From assembly GCA_029204225.1 (NCBI GenBank), contig CM055094.1, positions 24,574,541 through 24,638,540 of the forward strand: a stretch of 64,000 bases of DNA, read 5' to 3'. The notes beneath the pieces were generated by a model. It made no database searches and had not been told where the DNA came from. It was given only the letters and a program-made list of their open reading frames with translations. The translations under genes and the position numbers were made by a program. This DNA is from Diphasiastrum complanatum. Lineage: Eukaryota; Streptophyta; Lycopodiopsida; Lycopodiales; Lycopodiaceae. This document shows, one piece after another, positions 1 to 13,688 of the stretch. Positions within the stretch are counted from its first letter, which is position 1; each line of letters opens with the position of its first letter.

Positions 1-492
1 CTGCAAAAGGAATGAAGCCTTAATACTGACAATAAAGAATCAATGCACAGGGCATCTACTTAGTCTATATCTCTGATAAGCTTCTGATGCTAATTTACAT
101 ACACTCTCCTCTTCAGATCTTCAATCATCAAACGAAATGCTCAAATGGTATTCAGTATATATACATAATGTTACAGGTGTGCAGATGAAGAAAGTACAGG
201 GTAGATATGTTGTCTGTAGGAGATCGTGGGTGGCTGCAGTCGTTGTCCAGTCTGTTAGCGCAGCTGCATGGGTGAGCGTGAAAAGGATGCGACGTCAGCC
301 TTTGCTGAGGTGAACATTGGTTGTCACCCGAACGCATGTAAAAAACACAATGTCGCGATTCTTTCGTCTTTTCTTTGCCTGTGAGAATTTGCATGTTAAT
401 ATGCAGACTGCGCAACAACGCGAGTAAATATGCAGCATGAATGGAGGCAGATTAAAATGGGATGTAGGAGAGTAGAGAAAATAAATCCAACA
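1..492 (-). repeat. Partial 3' LTR of copia element 1
   Basis: This matches 5361-5853 almost base for base, with about 27 substitutions and one 1-bp indel over 492 bp (about 5.5% divergence by eye, mostly transitions). It ends in CCAACA, the complement of the TGTTGG LTR start. The purine-rich tract (minus strand AAGGGGGT, about 493-500) follows immediately, which identifies it as the 3' LTR of a minus-strand element. The outer part of this LTR, about 680 bp, lies beyond the left edge. Confidence 0.93.
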
Positions 493-498
493 ACCCCC

Positions 499-3400
499 TT
501 AATCTGGATCCGTGAATGTCTTGATTTTTAGACTAAGCAATGCACAAAATTTGTTGTGTGCATTGACACTGAGTGCTTTCGTGAATATGTCTGCAACCAT
601 GTCCTGCGTTTTGCAGTACGTTAAGCTTACTTCCTTGTTGAAAACCTTGCCCCTGATGTAGTGATATCTGATTTCAATGTGCTTACTCCTAGAGTGAAAT
701 CTAGGGTTGGCCGATAAGGCAATAGCACTCTGATTATCACAAAATAAAATTGTAGGGTTGTACTGATTCAGATTAACATCTGATAGTAAATTTCTCAACC
801 AAAACGCTTCCTTGATAGATTGAGAAGTAGCAATGTATTTTGCTTCTGTAGAAGAAAGTGCGATAGAAGTTTGCTTACAACTGTTCCATGAGATAGGATC
901 GTTGTTGAAGAAGAATGTAAATCCAGATGTGGATTTATGATTGTCTACATCTCCTCCCCAGCTTGCATCAGAATAACCACTGAGTTGATGAAGATTGTTG
1001 TTGCTGACATCTCCATAGCATATGCACTGGTCCATGGTAGCTCTAATATATCTCATGACTCTTATGAGAGCCTTCCAATGGGTAATGCCAGGATTGGCCA
1101 TATATTGGCTGAGTGAGCTTATAGCAAAAGAGATATCTGGTCTTCTATAGACCATTGCGTACATGAGAGATCCAAGTATCGATCGATAAGAATACTCTCT
1201 CATTTGCTCCTCTTCCTGCTTGGTCTAGGGACATTGGTCCTTTGACAGATGCAGGCCTGGATCTGTTGGTGAGTGAGCTAATTTACAATTCATCAAATTA
1301 TATCTGTTAAGAACATTGTGAAGATACCTTTTTTGAGTGATGTAAATTAGTCGCTTTGCTCTGTCTCTGTGGATCTGAATTCCTAGACATAAGTGAGCTT
1401 CACCCAGATCAGTCATGTCGAACTCTGAAAACAGCATCTACTTCGAATATTTGACCATATTGGTATTGTTGCTGAAGAGCAACATATCATCCACGTATAA
1501 GGTGATGATAATGAAGGATTGTTGTGCTGACTTGGAATAGATGTTGCAATAAGTAGTGCTTGGTTTAAATCCTTGTTCAATGAGGAATGTGTTGATCCTC
1601 TGAAACCAAGCTCTGGCAGAATGTTTCAAGCCATATAGTGCTTTGTGGAGTTTACAAACATGATTCTTCATACCTTCCAAAACATATCCTTTGGGTTGGA
1701 TCATGTAGATATCTTCTTGTATAACTCCATTCAGATAGGCTGTTTGTACATCAAGTTGATGCACTTCGAGGTCGGCAGCTGCAGCATAAGACAAAAGCAT
1801 TCGGATCGACGAATGTTTGACTACTGGACTGAAAGTCTCGCTGTAGTCGACATTTGGGATCTGGGTGAATCCTCATGCTACCAATCTTGCCTTCCTTCGA
1901 TCAATTGCTCCGTTGGCACTGTATTTGATCTTAAAGATCCATTTGCAATCAATGATATTGTAGCCAATAGGAGCTTCGACTAATGACCATGTCTGATTCT
2001 TAATTAGAGAGGAATACTCTCTGTCCATAGCTTCTCTCCAGAGATCAGAGTCTGGTTGGCTGAGTGCCTCTTCGACTGTCGCCGGTTCCAAAATCAAGAG
2101 ACAGGCAGACTCATGAGTATACCTTGTGGGCTATGTGCACACTCGACTTGATCTTCTGGGAGGATTTGACTGGTGAACTGCTCCTGGGACTTGTTGTTGG
2201 GTAACAACAACATCTTCATCTGATTCGTTGTCACGAAGTGGGTCGACAATAGACATGCCTGAGCCAGAAGCTTGGACTGTCGTGTCAATGGCAAGTGATG
2301 AAGGTTCTTCTTGAGCAATATCCTTGCCTTTGAGGTCGATGAACTGATCCTCGATAAAGACTGTATCTCGGCTATACAAGATTTGTTGGGTATCAAGATC
2401 ATACAGGTTATAAGTATTATCAGATGAAGTATATCTGATCGGGATGGTCTTGAGACCTTGGAAGTCCAATTTCTTCCTTGTGTCTTTTGGGATCTATGCA
2501 TAGGCAATGCACTTAAACACTCTTAGGTTCTTCAAAGAAGGCTTAGAGCCTGTCCACACCTCATGGGGTGTCTTGCCTGAGAGGGCCTTGGTCGAACATC
2601 TATTCTGGATGTAAGCTGCAGTGGAGATAGCTCCAACAACGAATCTCTTGGGTAACGATGCATGCGATAGCATACATTTGGCAGATTCAACCAGGGTACG
2701 GTTCTTCCTTTCGGCTAAGCCATTAGACTGAGGACTGTAAGGAGTGATGAATTGCTGCTCAATGCCTTGGCTTTGGCAGTACTCCTTAAACTCGATAGAG
2801 ATATATTCTCCACCGAGCCTGACCTAAGGGCCTTGATCATCCTTCTAGTCTCCTTCTTTGCATGCTCCTTGAAGATTCTGAAGCAGTTGAAGGCTTCTGA
2901 TTTCTTCTTTATGAAATACACCATAGTCCTTCTGGAAAATTCATCAATAAAGGTTATAAAATACTTGGCATCCTTCAATGAAGGATTTTTCATCGGACCA
3001 CAAATATCTGAATGTACAACATCTAGCAATCCTCTAGAAATATGTTGATGGCTTTAATTAAATGGTTTCCTAGTCTGTTTACCAACTACACAGTCTTGAC
3101 AGACAGGTAACTCGACTTTTTTGCGAGGATAGTCGAGATCAAGAACAATAGATTGTCTAGACATTTTTTGTACAACAACATTATTTAAATGATTAAGTGT
3201 ATAATGCCAAAGTAAACCTTTATTTGAATGAATAGAAGTACTCAGAGCCTGACTAGAGACAGAAAAAAAATGACTTAATTTATACAAGTATCCATGCCTA
3301 TTGTCGAGTGCTAGGATCTTGCCTGTCCTATCAACTACTTTACACTAATCACATTCAAATTCTACTCTATGTCCTAAATCTATGATTCTGCTCACAAAGA

Positions 3401-4526
3401 GCAGATTTGTAGATAAATTTGGTACATATAGGACTTTAGAGAGTAGCTTAGACTGATCATTTGCAAAGCTTAATCTTATAGTGCCTTCACCTTTAATAGC
3501 TTGTGTGCTATCGTTACCAAGGTGGACATATTTCTGGGTACTGTAAGGTGTATAGGTCTCAAAACAGCCAAGGAGACTAGTCATATGCTAAGTGGCTCCG
3601 GAATCGAGGAACCAAGAACTGTCGCCAGATGCTCTTTGATGGCTGGTCATGAAGGCATCATGATTCGCTTCTTGAATAGGTTGTGGAGCTTCTACAGCTG
3701 CATTTGCCACTTGATTCGACTGCCCCTTGTTGTTGTTCTTCGCTTGAAGTATCCGACAGTCATGTATTTCGTGGTTGTTTCGCTTGCAGTATCTGCAGAA
3801 CAACTTCTTCTTTGTTTGCATATTCGCCTGTTCCTTGTGCTGAGTTGGTTTTTGGTCTGGCTTTGATTGCTTTGGGCCTTTCCTCTTCTTCTTCTGCTTT
3901 GTCGTGCTCTTGTTGGTGTACAAGGCGTGAGAGTCAGCTGAGGAACTTGAGGCTTTGTTCCTCCGCGTGTCTTCCTACAACAACATAATAATGACTCTCG
4001 AAAGAGTCAATTCTGGATGAGTCGTGATGATCATCACCCAGCTGTCGTAAGATCTTGGCAAGCTTGTAAGCAGTTGCATCACTGCATCTTGATAGTCTAT
4101 GACAGATTTGACAGTGGCCATTTGTCTTAGCAAGTTCTTGAATTGATTAATGTGATTCTGTAGAGAATCACCATTTGTCATGTTGAGGGAGTAGAATTTC
4201 TTCCTGAGATGTAGCTTGGAAGCTATATCTCGCACTTCGTATAGTGTGCTCAAGATGTCCCAGACTTCTTTCGATGTCTGAGCCTCAGATACATGGCCGA
4301 TCTGGGTATCCGTGATGTTGAGGATGATCAGCGCAAAAGCCTTTCCATCCTTCAGCTTCCATCTAGCGATTGTTGTGTCGTCTGCTTTGGGTTTCCCTTC
4401 TGCACCTATAACAACGTCATACAATTCTTTAGCCATTAGTGTAGTTTTCATCTTAAATTTCCACAGATGGTAATTGTCTCCATCAAGTTTGTCCATGATA
4501 GAACTGGCTTTCCCTTGGGAATCCAT
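499..4526 (-). pseudogene. Ty1/copia gag-pol polyprotein, decayed (element 1)
   Basis: The domains run in copia order on the minus strand: gag of the UBN2 type (4526-3975), a CX2CX4HX4C zinc knuckle and the protease motif DSGAT (3923-3345), the GAG-pre-integrase region (3287-3054), integrase core with HSDICGP and FIDEFSR (3029-2600), reverse transcriptase (2097-1438, with YVDD), and RNase H (1203-499). The gag-to-integrase part is one frame broken by several stops. At 3960, 3585 and 3345 the element has TAG where sister element 5 (55-57.6 kb) has CAG. A frameshift follows the integrase LRS motif near 2825. It would encode the replication proteins of the element but cannot be translated whole. 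The order PR-IN-RT-RH excludes Ty3/gypsy. Confidence 0.92.
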
Positions 4527-4668
4527 GTGAAAGAATTAGTCTAAGTGATAGGGGAAACTATCAGTGACTTAAGTATGAAAATTTGATACTGAAAATACAT
4601 AACAAGAAAACAATACTCTATCGGCTAGTAGAGCCTTGTATTGTGGAAGCTTATCAAGCTATGAAAAT

Positions 4669-4681
4669 GGTTCTGATACCA
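4669..4681 (-). other. Primer-binding site of element 1
   Basis: The minus strand reads TGGTATCAGAACC directly after the 5' LTR. This matches the initiator tRNA-Met-type primer-binding site (TGGTATCAGAGC) of plant copia elements with a few changes. Confidence 0.8.
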
Positions 4682-5853
<1,172 letters not shown>

Positions 5854-7428
5854 ATCAATACTCTAGCTCTTTCATATCCAATGCATGTGAGATCATCAAC
5901 CAGGAAACATGGCAACTACAGTGATTCATCAATAGTATAAAATCCTTGTAGATGGGCATAAATTGTATGTAGATTTTGGGGAGGGATATGATGTATATCT
6001 ATGCATCCGCTTTGCTTGCCACAAATTTGTATACGAGAAGGCCTAGCCAAATAAGCTTGCTCCTCATTATTATGGACCTTTCAAGATAACGTAGAAGCTT
6101 AGCCTAGTCACATATTGGCTACAGATTCCTCTTGCAACAAGAGCTCATGAGATTTTTCATGTGATTATTTTTTATGCTAGTATTGGATATCATGAGCCTT
6201 ATGATGCTATATTAGCTACTAATCTAAAGTGTTTTTAATTCCCACTAGGTGATACTTTTTAGGTTTGAGTTTAGCATAGTTGACATTGTTGATATGTCTA
6301 GCACTTGGTGTAGTGGTAAGCTTGTTGATTGGGACAAATGGGAATCCATTGGTATGTTTGCAAAAAGGCCATCGTTGCACAATGAAACAGAGCACTTGTT
6401 GCCATTACTAATTCTCAAACTTCACATGCTTGTCTACCTTAGTCTAGGGGCCGCATTACCACTATATCCTATAGTCCTAAGCAGATAATGATCATGGTTC
6501 TTTCATATTCCTTGTAGGAGACTTAACAAGTCTTCCTTATAGGGGATTAGTAATTAATGGTGATGACCATCTATGATTGAATTCATAACACCCTACAAAA
6601 AATGTTGATAGAATGGGCCTTGAATACATAGAGTCAAAAAGTGAGAAATCTTTCACCAAAAAAGACATTAGCACAGGGACATCATCACAATAACAAAGAG
6701 AGCTATAAAATCATCTTATTAATAATTAGATGTTTCAAAGAAAATGCATAATCTAAAAAATGTTCTATTTTGAACATAAGCTCCACTACATGACAATTTA
6801 TTGGTCATATATCTACAATTAAGGATGGTACAACTTATAATAAATACAATTTTATCTTGACATGAATACAAAATATTGTGACTTTTTCAAATTTGGCTTT
6901 TTTTTTCAAGTAGGGGATTAATTTAGTAGTCTTGTTTTTTTTTAATATTTGTATTTTCATCCAAAAAAAATCGTCTAAATTAGTTGTAGTTTGGTAATTG
7001 ATATTTTTAGATTTCTACAACTATTCTTTCGATCTTCACAACTTTGAAGTGAAATAACTTGTGGATAGAGAAGCATGATTTAAGTTATCAAAATTATTAT
7101 GGTAGCATTGTTTGCAAATATTAGCCTCATGAAATCCGATGTCCAAGATCTTTCTACCAAGTGGGCTAGTTTTTAAAGTTTAGCAGAAAGGACACTAGAA
7201 TGGAAATGTTTCTTTCATTTGTAGTATAAATGTGGGAAACAAATCAACACTAAGAATCATACACCATATTAGCATATCAAATAGTTAGTGTGAACACTAT
7301 AAAAACAGAGAAAATAATTAGAATAAAGTCTATAAGCATGCGTAAATGCATTCATTCTTTTGACACTAAACAAGTAAAGATCGACCTCTGATGGGTCAAC
7401 TTAGATGCAAAGTAGTTGCAAGACTCAC
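5854..7428. other. NHD1 intron sequence, no gene seen
   Basis: AT-rich sequence between element 1 and the last visible NHD1 exon. I looked on the minus strand for the next NHD1 exon and did not find it. A short open frame at 6249-6488 (plus) shows no recognisable features. Confidence 0.6.
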
Positions 7429-7755
7429 CTTCCCACCGAGAGGAGAATGCCTAGGAAAAACAAAACACCTTGAATATCGACACGAGAAAGAGCTCGAGGG
7501 ACTTTCAAATTCTGATGTTCTAAATCATCAAAATGTATCGCATCAGTTAAAATCCACAATACACCAAGACCAAAGAGCATCCCAAGATAAGGAGGCAATC
7601 CGGTCAAAGATTTGAAAATAGGCACGAACAATAAGGTCCCTATTCCAATGCCAAAAACAAGATGCCCCTGAGGTGCCATCTCCTCTGATGTCAATAGTGT
7701 CATTTGCTTTGATGTCAATAGTGGTTCTCTTTCTTTTGTCCCTTTATCTGAAAAT
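7429..7755 (-). CDS. NHD1: NHD1 exon: central/C-terminal transmembrane segment
   Basis: Encodes 108 codons plus split codons at both ends. The recognisable stretches are MAPQGHLVFGIG, FKSLTGLPPYLGMLFGLG, WILTDAIHFDD and ALSRVDIQGVLFFLGILLSV, which are strongly conserved in plant NHD1. The acceptor is CATGTAG before 7755, and the first base completes an AGA codon begun by the previous exon. The donor GTGAGT follows 7429 in phase 2. It encodes hydrophobic helices of the second NhaD repeat. An alternative acceptor TTTTCAG a few bases inside would break the frame with the upstream exon, so I prefer the outer one. The next exon is not in the window. Confidence 0.95.
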
Positions 7756-8320
7756 CTACATGAAAGAAAAAAGAACTTAATCCTTGGTCTTCCGAATATA
7801 ATCTCCACATATTGCGCTAAACTCTGTAAGCCAAAAGAACACTATGTTGCATAATTTGAAGCAAATACCACAAATAAAGATTGAACTTGCACTTCAAAAC
7901 AAATATGTGATGTAAGAGAATGGCATTTTTTCCCCACAAAGATCAATTTCTTTTGAATAACTTAATGATTGATAAGAAGTTAGACCACTACATATTGTGA
8001 ATTTATGTTTCGTTACATTACTTACCACCAAATGCAATGACAATCTAAAAAATAAGCACAAAGGTTTCTTTAAATGGTAATTTTTTAAAAGTGACTAGGT
8101 AAGAAATAGGAAATTATCTAACTAGTAATATTGTAGATGTGTATTTGAGCAATTCGACATAGCATTTTATAAATAATATTTAAAACCTCAAACTATCAAT
8201 ACATGAGGATAACAAAACCAGCAATTTGATTTGGAAGATGTCTGGGAAAAAAGACTTTGCTCTAAAAAGTCGAAGTGACAATCAAGGAGCCCACAAGGGT
8301 ATGGTGGTACTGTTTTTCAA
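7756..8320. other. NHD1 intron, unique AT-rich sequence
   Basis: No open frame or repeat of note. This is the 3' part of the 13.3-kb intron between the exons at 21048 and 7755. Confidence 0.6.
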
Positions 8321-9177
8321 AACCACGAACCAAAGACATATGAAGAAACAAAGGAACAAAAAGAATGGAGAGATGCCTTGCAAAGTCAGTTTGAATACAT
8401 AATGAGCAACGATACATGGGAATTGGTGAGACTACCACATGTAAGATAACTACCAATTGAAAATGGAATTACAAGGTGAAGTATGAACGTAATGGATCAT
8501 TGGACAACCATAAGGCATGTATAGGACGAGATGCTTGGAGCAAAAAGAAGGTATAGACATTCATGAAATGTTTGCACTAGTAGCCACACTACTACATGTC
8601 CTATGGTAGCTATAGTATGGATGGAGACTTCAATGAATTGACATGAAGCCAACATTTTCTAATGAACTTCTTGAAAATGTGCACATGGATAATAGAACAA
8701 CCTCAGATCTCTATACAAAAAGGGAAAGCATTTAACATGCAAAATCAAGAAGGCTATTTATGGTCTAAAGCAAGCACCTAGAGCATGGTACACATGCATT
8801 GATGAATGCTTTTTGAGGTGAGGATTTGTAAAAAGTAAAGTAGATTCTAACCTTTACATTTTAGGTTGGTAATGATCCTGTGTTCATCATTTTGTATGTT
8901 GATCATCTTATACTCATATGACATAGTAATGCATAGATAGATGAGATAAAATTAGATCATTGTGACTCATTTGAAATTATAGACCTAGGTATGATTCATC
9001 TATGCCTAGGCATAGAACTATGCCAAATGAAAAAATTATGGTAGGGCACTGCTCCAAAAATTCAATATATAAGATTGCAAGCCATTGAGAACACCTATGG
9101 ATCCTAACACAAAATTGAGTATATACGATGAGTCCAAGAGTGTGCATTTATATATTTATCAGCAATCAGTTGGAAGT
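8321..9177 (+). pseudogene. Decayed copia reverse transcriptase, 5' part of a split fragment
   Basis: Plus-strand translation across frames shows copia RT landmarks: EEWRDAL-like start, NDTWELVRLP, KKAIYGLKQAPRAWY and LYVDHL (the catalytic YVDD with the last D changed to H), then DLGMIHLCLGIEL. Many stops and frameshifts make it clearly dead. The fragment ends inside the conserved SVGSL motif at 9177, where element 2 is inserted. Its continuation is at 13839. No LTRs belonging to it are visible. Confidence 0.82.
9173..9177 (+). repeat. Target-site duplication GAAGT, left copy (element 2)
   Basis: GAAGT stands directly before the TGTTGAC start of element 2 and again directly after its GCCAACA end (13839-13843). 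This perfect 5-bp duplication marks the two ends. Confidence 0.9.
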
Positions 9178-10314
9178 TGTTGACGTTTTCAGAGCCTATA
9201 CAATTTGTTAACTAGTCTTCCTTGTTTCTTGTTTACAAGAACTGTTTTCTGCCTATTTAGAGGCTTGTTGGCATTTCTTGAATGTTAGCTTCTTAGTTCA
9301 ATGCCAAAACCAAGCAGAAGGACTGATATCGATGTAGTAAATGTCCTGCCTGTCAGAGGACAATCCAGGGAAGTCACTCTTGAACTAATGCACATGCATA
9401 AACAACCACTCATACATGCCAAATCGTTCAACCATAAAATCAGTGTGCAGATCCGTTGAACAAACAATGAAATTCTACTTCTACTTTGCTACAAAATGAA
9501 CTAAAATCAGATCCTACACTACTTTACTTGCATAAATTGACAAAACAAGAAACAAGAACTAATCTAGAACATGTTAGAAGTCCAAGAATCAAGAAACTAA
9601 CCAGTCTTTTGATTCTTGGACATCCCAAGAACATCAAGAACTAGAATGTTAGAGAATATGCAAGATTTATGCCACATTTCTAGCCTATTTAGTTTACTTG
9701 AATGCTGCCTCCTACATTAATCCACAAGAAAACATGAAATCTAATCCACAACTAGGAAAGCAAGATAACTAATCCACTCAAAATCCACAACCACACACAA
9801 TATGAATGGAAGGGCATGATCATAGGGGCATCACTCAAGAAAACCATCATGATCAAGGAGCTTAGTGTAGCATCAAACTCATGGGAAATCTTCTTATTAA
9901 GCATGGAGTAGATACAATGCAAAAAGCTCCTCTTCACAAAGAGGGAGTCTCTTAAATAAGCAAGAGAGCTCCTTAGGTGACATCCTAGTGGAATTTCCAC
10001 ATTTCACAAATTACAAGTGGAATAATGCTCTCCACTAGTGGTCACAATCAAAAGGTGGCTCACTCTACTTTCTTTAAGAGAGGTCTACTTGCATTTATTA
10101 CAATTGCCTAGAAATACTAGTTCCTACATGGTCATTCCATCTTCCGAGACTCCATGAGGCTTACATAGTTCTTGCATGTCTTTCCTAGCTAGTATTTCTC
10201 GGCTCTCAGTTTTCATTAGTCTCGTCTTCTCATAGACCTCCTCGGTCTAAGGTGAGAGGTGCTCTTGAGTTGCTTTGTCTGAGTATCTTGGGGATTCATC
10301 AGAATCAGCCAACA
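9178..10314 (-). repeat. 3' LTR of element 2 (complete)
   Basis: A 1137-bp LTR bounded by TGTTGAC and GCCAACA. A purine tract on the minus strand (AGGGGTGGGATGA) abuts its inner edge at 10315-10328, which fixes the orientation. The last about 175 bp (10140-10314) recur at 13650-13838 as the remnant of the other LTR. A perfect 12-bp inverted repeat (9581-9592 and 9609-9620, 16-nt loop) lies within it. Confidence 0.85.
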
Positions 10315-10328
10315 TCATCCCACCCCTA
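10315..10328 (-). other. Polypurine tract of element 2
   Basis: The minus strand reads AGGGGTGGGATGA immediately before the LTR start TGTTGGC. This is the expected position and composition of a plus-strand primer. Confidence 0.75.
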
Positions 10329-10562
10329 ATGTGTTGCAGGACCCACTGCAACTCATATTGGACGATGTCGCTCCGCTTTGCATTGGCATCTTCGATCGTC
10401 ACTTGGAAAAGCGTAGATCCTTGTTCGCTTACATAAAACCAAGTGCTTATTGTCGCTAGTCTTTATCACAAAAACTGTTTTTAACGAATTGCCGTAGTTT
10501 AACCAGAATGTCTTATTGCTACAATTGGTTGACATTCTCGAAATTGGAGAGCTCTCAACACT

Positions 10563-11487
10563 TTACAACTTGCATGCTCGAGTGATTTCCATGTGTCTCT
10601 TTGTTTTGTCACTTGTATCTGCCATTGAGAGTTTCATCTTTGGTTTCTTGGCAGATTCTATCTTCTGGGACTTCGGTATCCTCCATTTGCCTTTGGGTGT
10701 TTCCGTGGTTCTTCTCTCAGTTGAAGTTCTAGTCTCAAGGAAAACCTTTGATTTGTAGGTTGCACAAACTTTGATTATCACTCTCAAGGGGATGGATATA
10801 TCAACAATTGGTGGTAGGAACAGTTTTGGATGGACGGTTTGGTAACGGTAAGGAAACATGATGAAGGCTCGGTGGTAGGGTGAAGGAACTGATAGTTCTA
10901 CAGTTGCAGCCTTGGACCCTTGCAATGTCGAGCTTCGACCACCACTTGCTGGATGAAGAGCTCGCTTTATTTTGCAGGTTCACAGATGTCTTCATCTTTC
11001 ATTTTCTACAGCTCTTTCTTTTGATCCGTTACTTTTGGATCTCTTTGGGCTTCATAAGAAGGGATTTAACTATCATTACTCCAGAGAGTTTCTTTTGAAC
11101 TAGATCGATCTGACTCATCTGTTGCTTAATTTTTGTCCTTTCCTCCTCAGCTTCTTGGATCTTTCTCTTTATTTCTTCTAGCTGCTTTGTCTACTTTTGT
11201 AGATTTTTTTTCGGCTGAACAACCAATATAGGTGGTAGTTGGTCTCCGCAAGACATTTCCAATGATCTGTCAACTGCTTTGGTAAGACTATAAAAAACTA
11301 GGGATTTTTCAGAAAATAGTAAACTGATGATAAACAAACAGATGGAAGGAAGGGTGGTGGTGACAACGGTAGATGGTGTGGACAATAGACATGAGAATGG
11401 GCGCAGAAGTATGGCAAGAGGTTGGTTGAAGAAGGAGACTGATTTCCCAATGCTTGTGTTTTCTTTTTTCTGAAGGATCTTTGTCAT
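10563..11487 (-). pseudogene. Second reading frame of element 2: basic and coiled-coil protein, unrecognised
   Basis: Downstream of gag on the minus strand are frames with coding character. At about 11220-11080 the frame reads LEEIKRKIQEAEEERTKIKQQ, a heptad-like coiled coil rich in E and K. It follows a stop that closes the frame 11487-11191. A second frame, 10925-10563, is rich in K, R, S and T near its end (for example KSKVFLETRTSTERRTTE). Neither shows protease, integrase, RT or RNase H motifs. Whether they form one protein cannot be decided because of stops and frame changes. I do not recognise the family. Confidence 0.4.
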
Positions 11488-12623
11488 GACTGGAATACTT
11501 CTTCTGATTGAGTCCCATCTGCCTTCTTTAGACTTGTCTTTTCATATTTGACTTGTAATCTTGGCTGTCGATCTTGCTGATGTTATTGTTGGTAGCATAA
11601 CTGCTCCAGTGGATCCAAGCAGATCCACTCTCTCTCCCCCCAAAAAAAATCTGTTGGTGGGGATGTTGTTGCTGGTAACTGTTCATGCTCATGATTGGAT
11701 CGCCCTATGGAACACGTAGTTGAAACTCGTTGAACATGCGATTGGACTAAAGATTGAACAAATTTTAACTAAATTTGTTTCGATCTTGCTGTAGTTGATT
11801 CGAAGATAAATATGGTAATGAGATGCAGAAATCAACTCTAATTTGACATGGATTTCTCATATGTCTCAATAATCCTAAACTGTTGTACAAGGGAATCTAA
11901 AGATGGATAGATGAATGAAAATGTGTTCTGGAGATGCTCTATAGAAGACTCTCGTGCAATAGCTATTCCTCAAGCAAAAATCAAACACAAAAAACATGTG
12001 AAGAGAAACAAGGAAATAAACAAACGTTACAGAGAGTGAGAACTGTATAGCACTTGTCGAACAAAACTTGCATTCATCAACATTGATAATGTACCTTGAT
12101 AGTTGCAATATTTCAGCTGTTTTGTAGAGTAATGTGACTTACTCTGACATGCCCTTGTTAAAACAAGGCAAGGTGGGTGACGCTAAAATCTACCATCATT
12201 GATAGCAGATGTTGTAAGATATAGCTTGAGATGCAGGTATTATTGAGGTACTATGTCCTGAGGACCTCTGTGAACAAGAGATTCAGAACCGAATCTCTAT
12301 CTGGATTTCCGAATCCGAGAAATATTGTGTATTGGCACATTGGAAATCTTATCAGCATGTGGAAAGACAAATAGATTTGAGGTTGTAGAAGGGGAGAAAA
12401 ACTGTCAATTCCCTTTGGAGGTTGCTCTTGATTGGACATTGTAGCAGATGACGGAATATTGGTTTCGCTTTTCTTTCGACAAAGACTCATTTCATATTAG
12501 TGTCTTTTGCATTATGGAGCTGGTGTATTGGACGATGATGTAGAAGTTTACAAGAAACTTCTCGATTGAGCAGCAGGTTTAACTGTTGGTTGTTATGGTG
12601 CTCGTGTTGTTGTCGTGAGGATC

Positions 12624-13688
12624 CTATTGTGATTCATAACTGACGTGAGGAGTAGGTAGGATCTTAATTGATTGTTTTGGACAGTCTTTGAAACTGTGTT
12701 TTCTGATACAGTCAGGACACTCAGCATGGTACTTGGTCTTGACTGGACAATCAGCCATGAAGTGGCCAGTTTCACCACAGATGAAACATATGGTGTGCAG
12801 TGGCCCTTGTATAACAACATAGCCATCTTGTATGGCTAATGGTTCTGGACTTTCTGGTGGGTATTCATGATAAGTCAAGGAGTGTCCAAATGGTGACGGT
12901 TGTTCTTCATATTGTTGGACTGTATGTGCTTAAAAAGGTCGATATGAAGGACAAGCATCAACAGGATGCGTAGCCCTGCAGTGTGGGCACCATATTGTTT
13001 TTCGTCTATAAGGTACTTGTGCAGGGTTTGGCTGACCAAGCATACTGCTTTGGATAGATTTCAAGGTAGTTTGAAACTCATTAATGAGTTTCTCCATCTG
13101 TAGTTGGTGTTGCTTATTAAACAACTCCAACTAGGATTTCCAAAGCTGATCTCGGGTATCCTCGATCGGCTTTGACTCATGGAGAGGAGCACGTGGTGCT
13201 CATCTTTCCCTGGATTCGTCAACATCTGGTCCTTCGTCTTCTTCCTTTATGACATCAGACATAGCTAATTTGAGGCTCATATATTCGTCATTTGATTTAA
13301 GCTCGCGTCTAATCCATCTTGGAAGGCCGACTAAAAACCAGATGATGAGCATCTGTTCAGAGGACTGTTCCTGTACTTGACTTTTGAGGCATTTGAAACG
13401 CTCGATATAGTCTCGTACACGTTCATCCTTTGCCATTTTGATGTTACTCAATTTGACAAAAGGGCTCTCGATCAAGCGAAAGGGCTTAAAATGCTTGATA
13501 AAAGATTTTTTCAAAATTGACCAGTCTGTCTTATCTTCATGATCAAGGTTGAAAAACCAATCACGTGCTTTAGCGATCATGGTCATCAAAAACAGTTGGA
13601 CCATAGCATCGAGAGATGTTTTGCCATACACATCACATGCATATTCCATCTTTCGGGATTCACCATGAGGCTTACACAATTCTTGCAT
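12624..13688 (-). pseudogene. gag protein of element 2 (Retrotrans_gag type), three premature stops
   Basis: One frame of about 355 codons. The N-terminal 160 residues match the capsid region of plant LTR elements (AKARDWFFNLDHEDKTDW, then YIERFKCLKSQ and GLPRWIRREL). Three zinc-knuckle-like motifs follow: CPHCRATHPVDAC (CX2CX3HX4C), CFICGETGHFMADC (CX2CX4HX4C, canonical) and CPDCIRKHSFKDC. The frame is closed by TGA at 13200, TAG near 13133 and TAA near 12929; all three fit C-to-T changes of CGA, CAG and CAA. The first ATG lies in LTR-derived sequence because a deletion has fused the 5' LTR to gag. No pol follows. Confidence 0.85.

Noticed and set aside
8262-8456. Minus-strand open frame
   Set aside because: Antisense shadow of the decayed copia RT on the plus strand.
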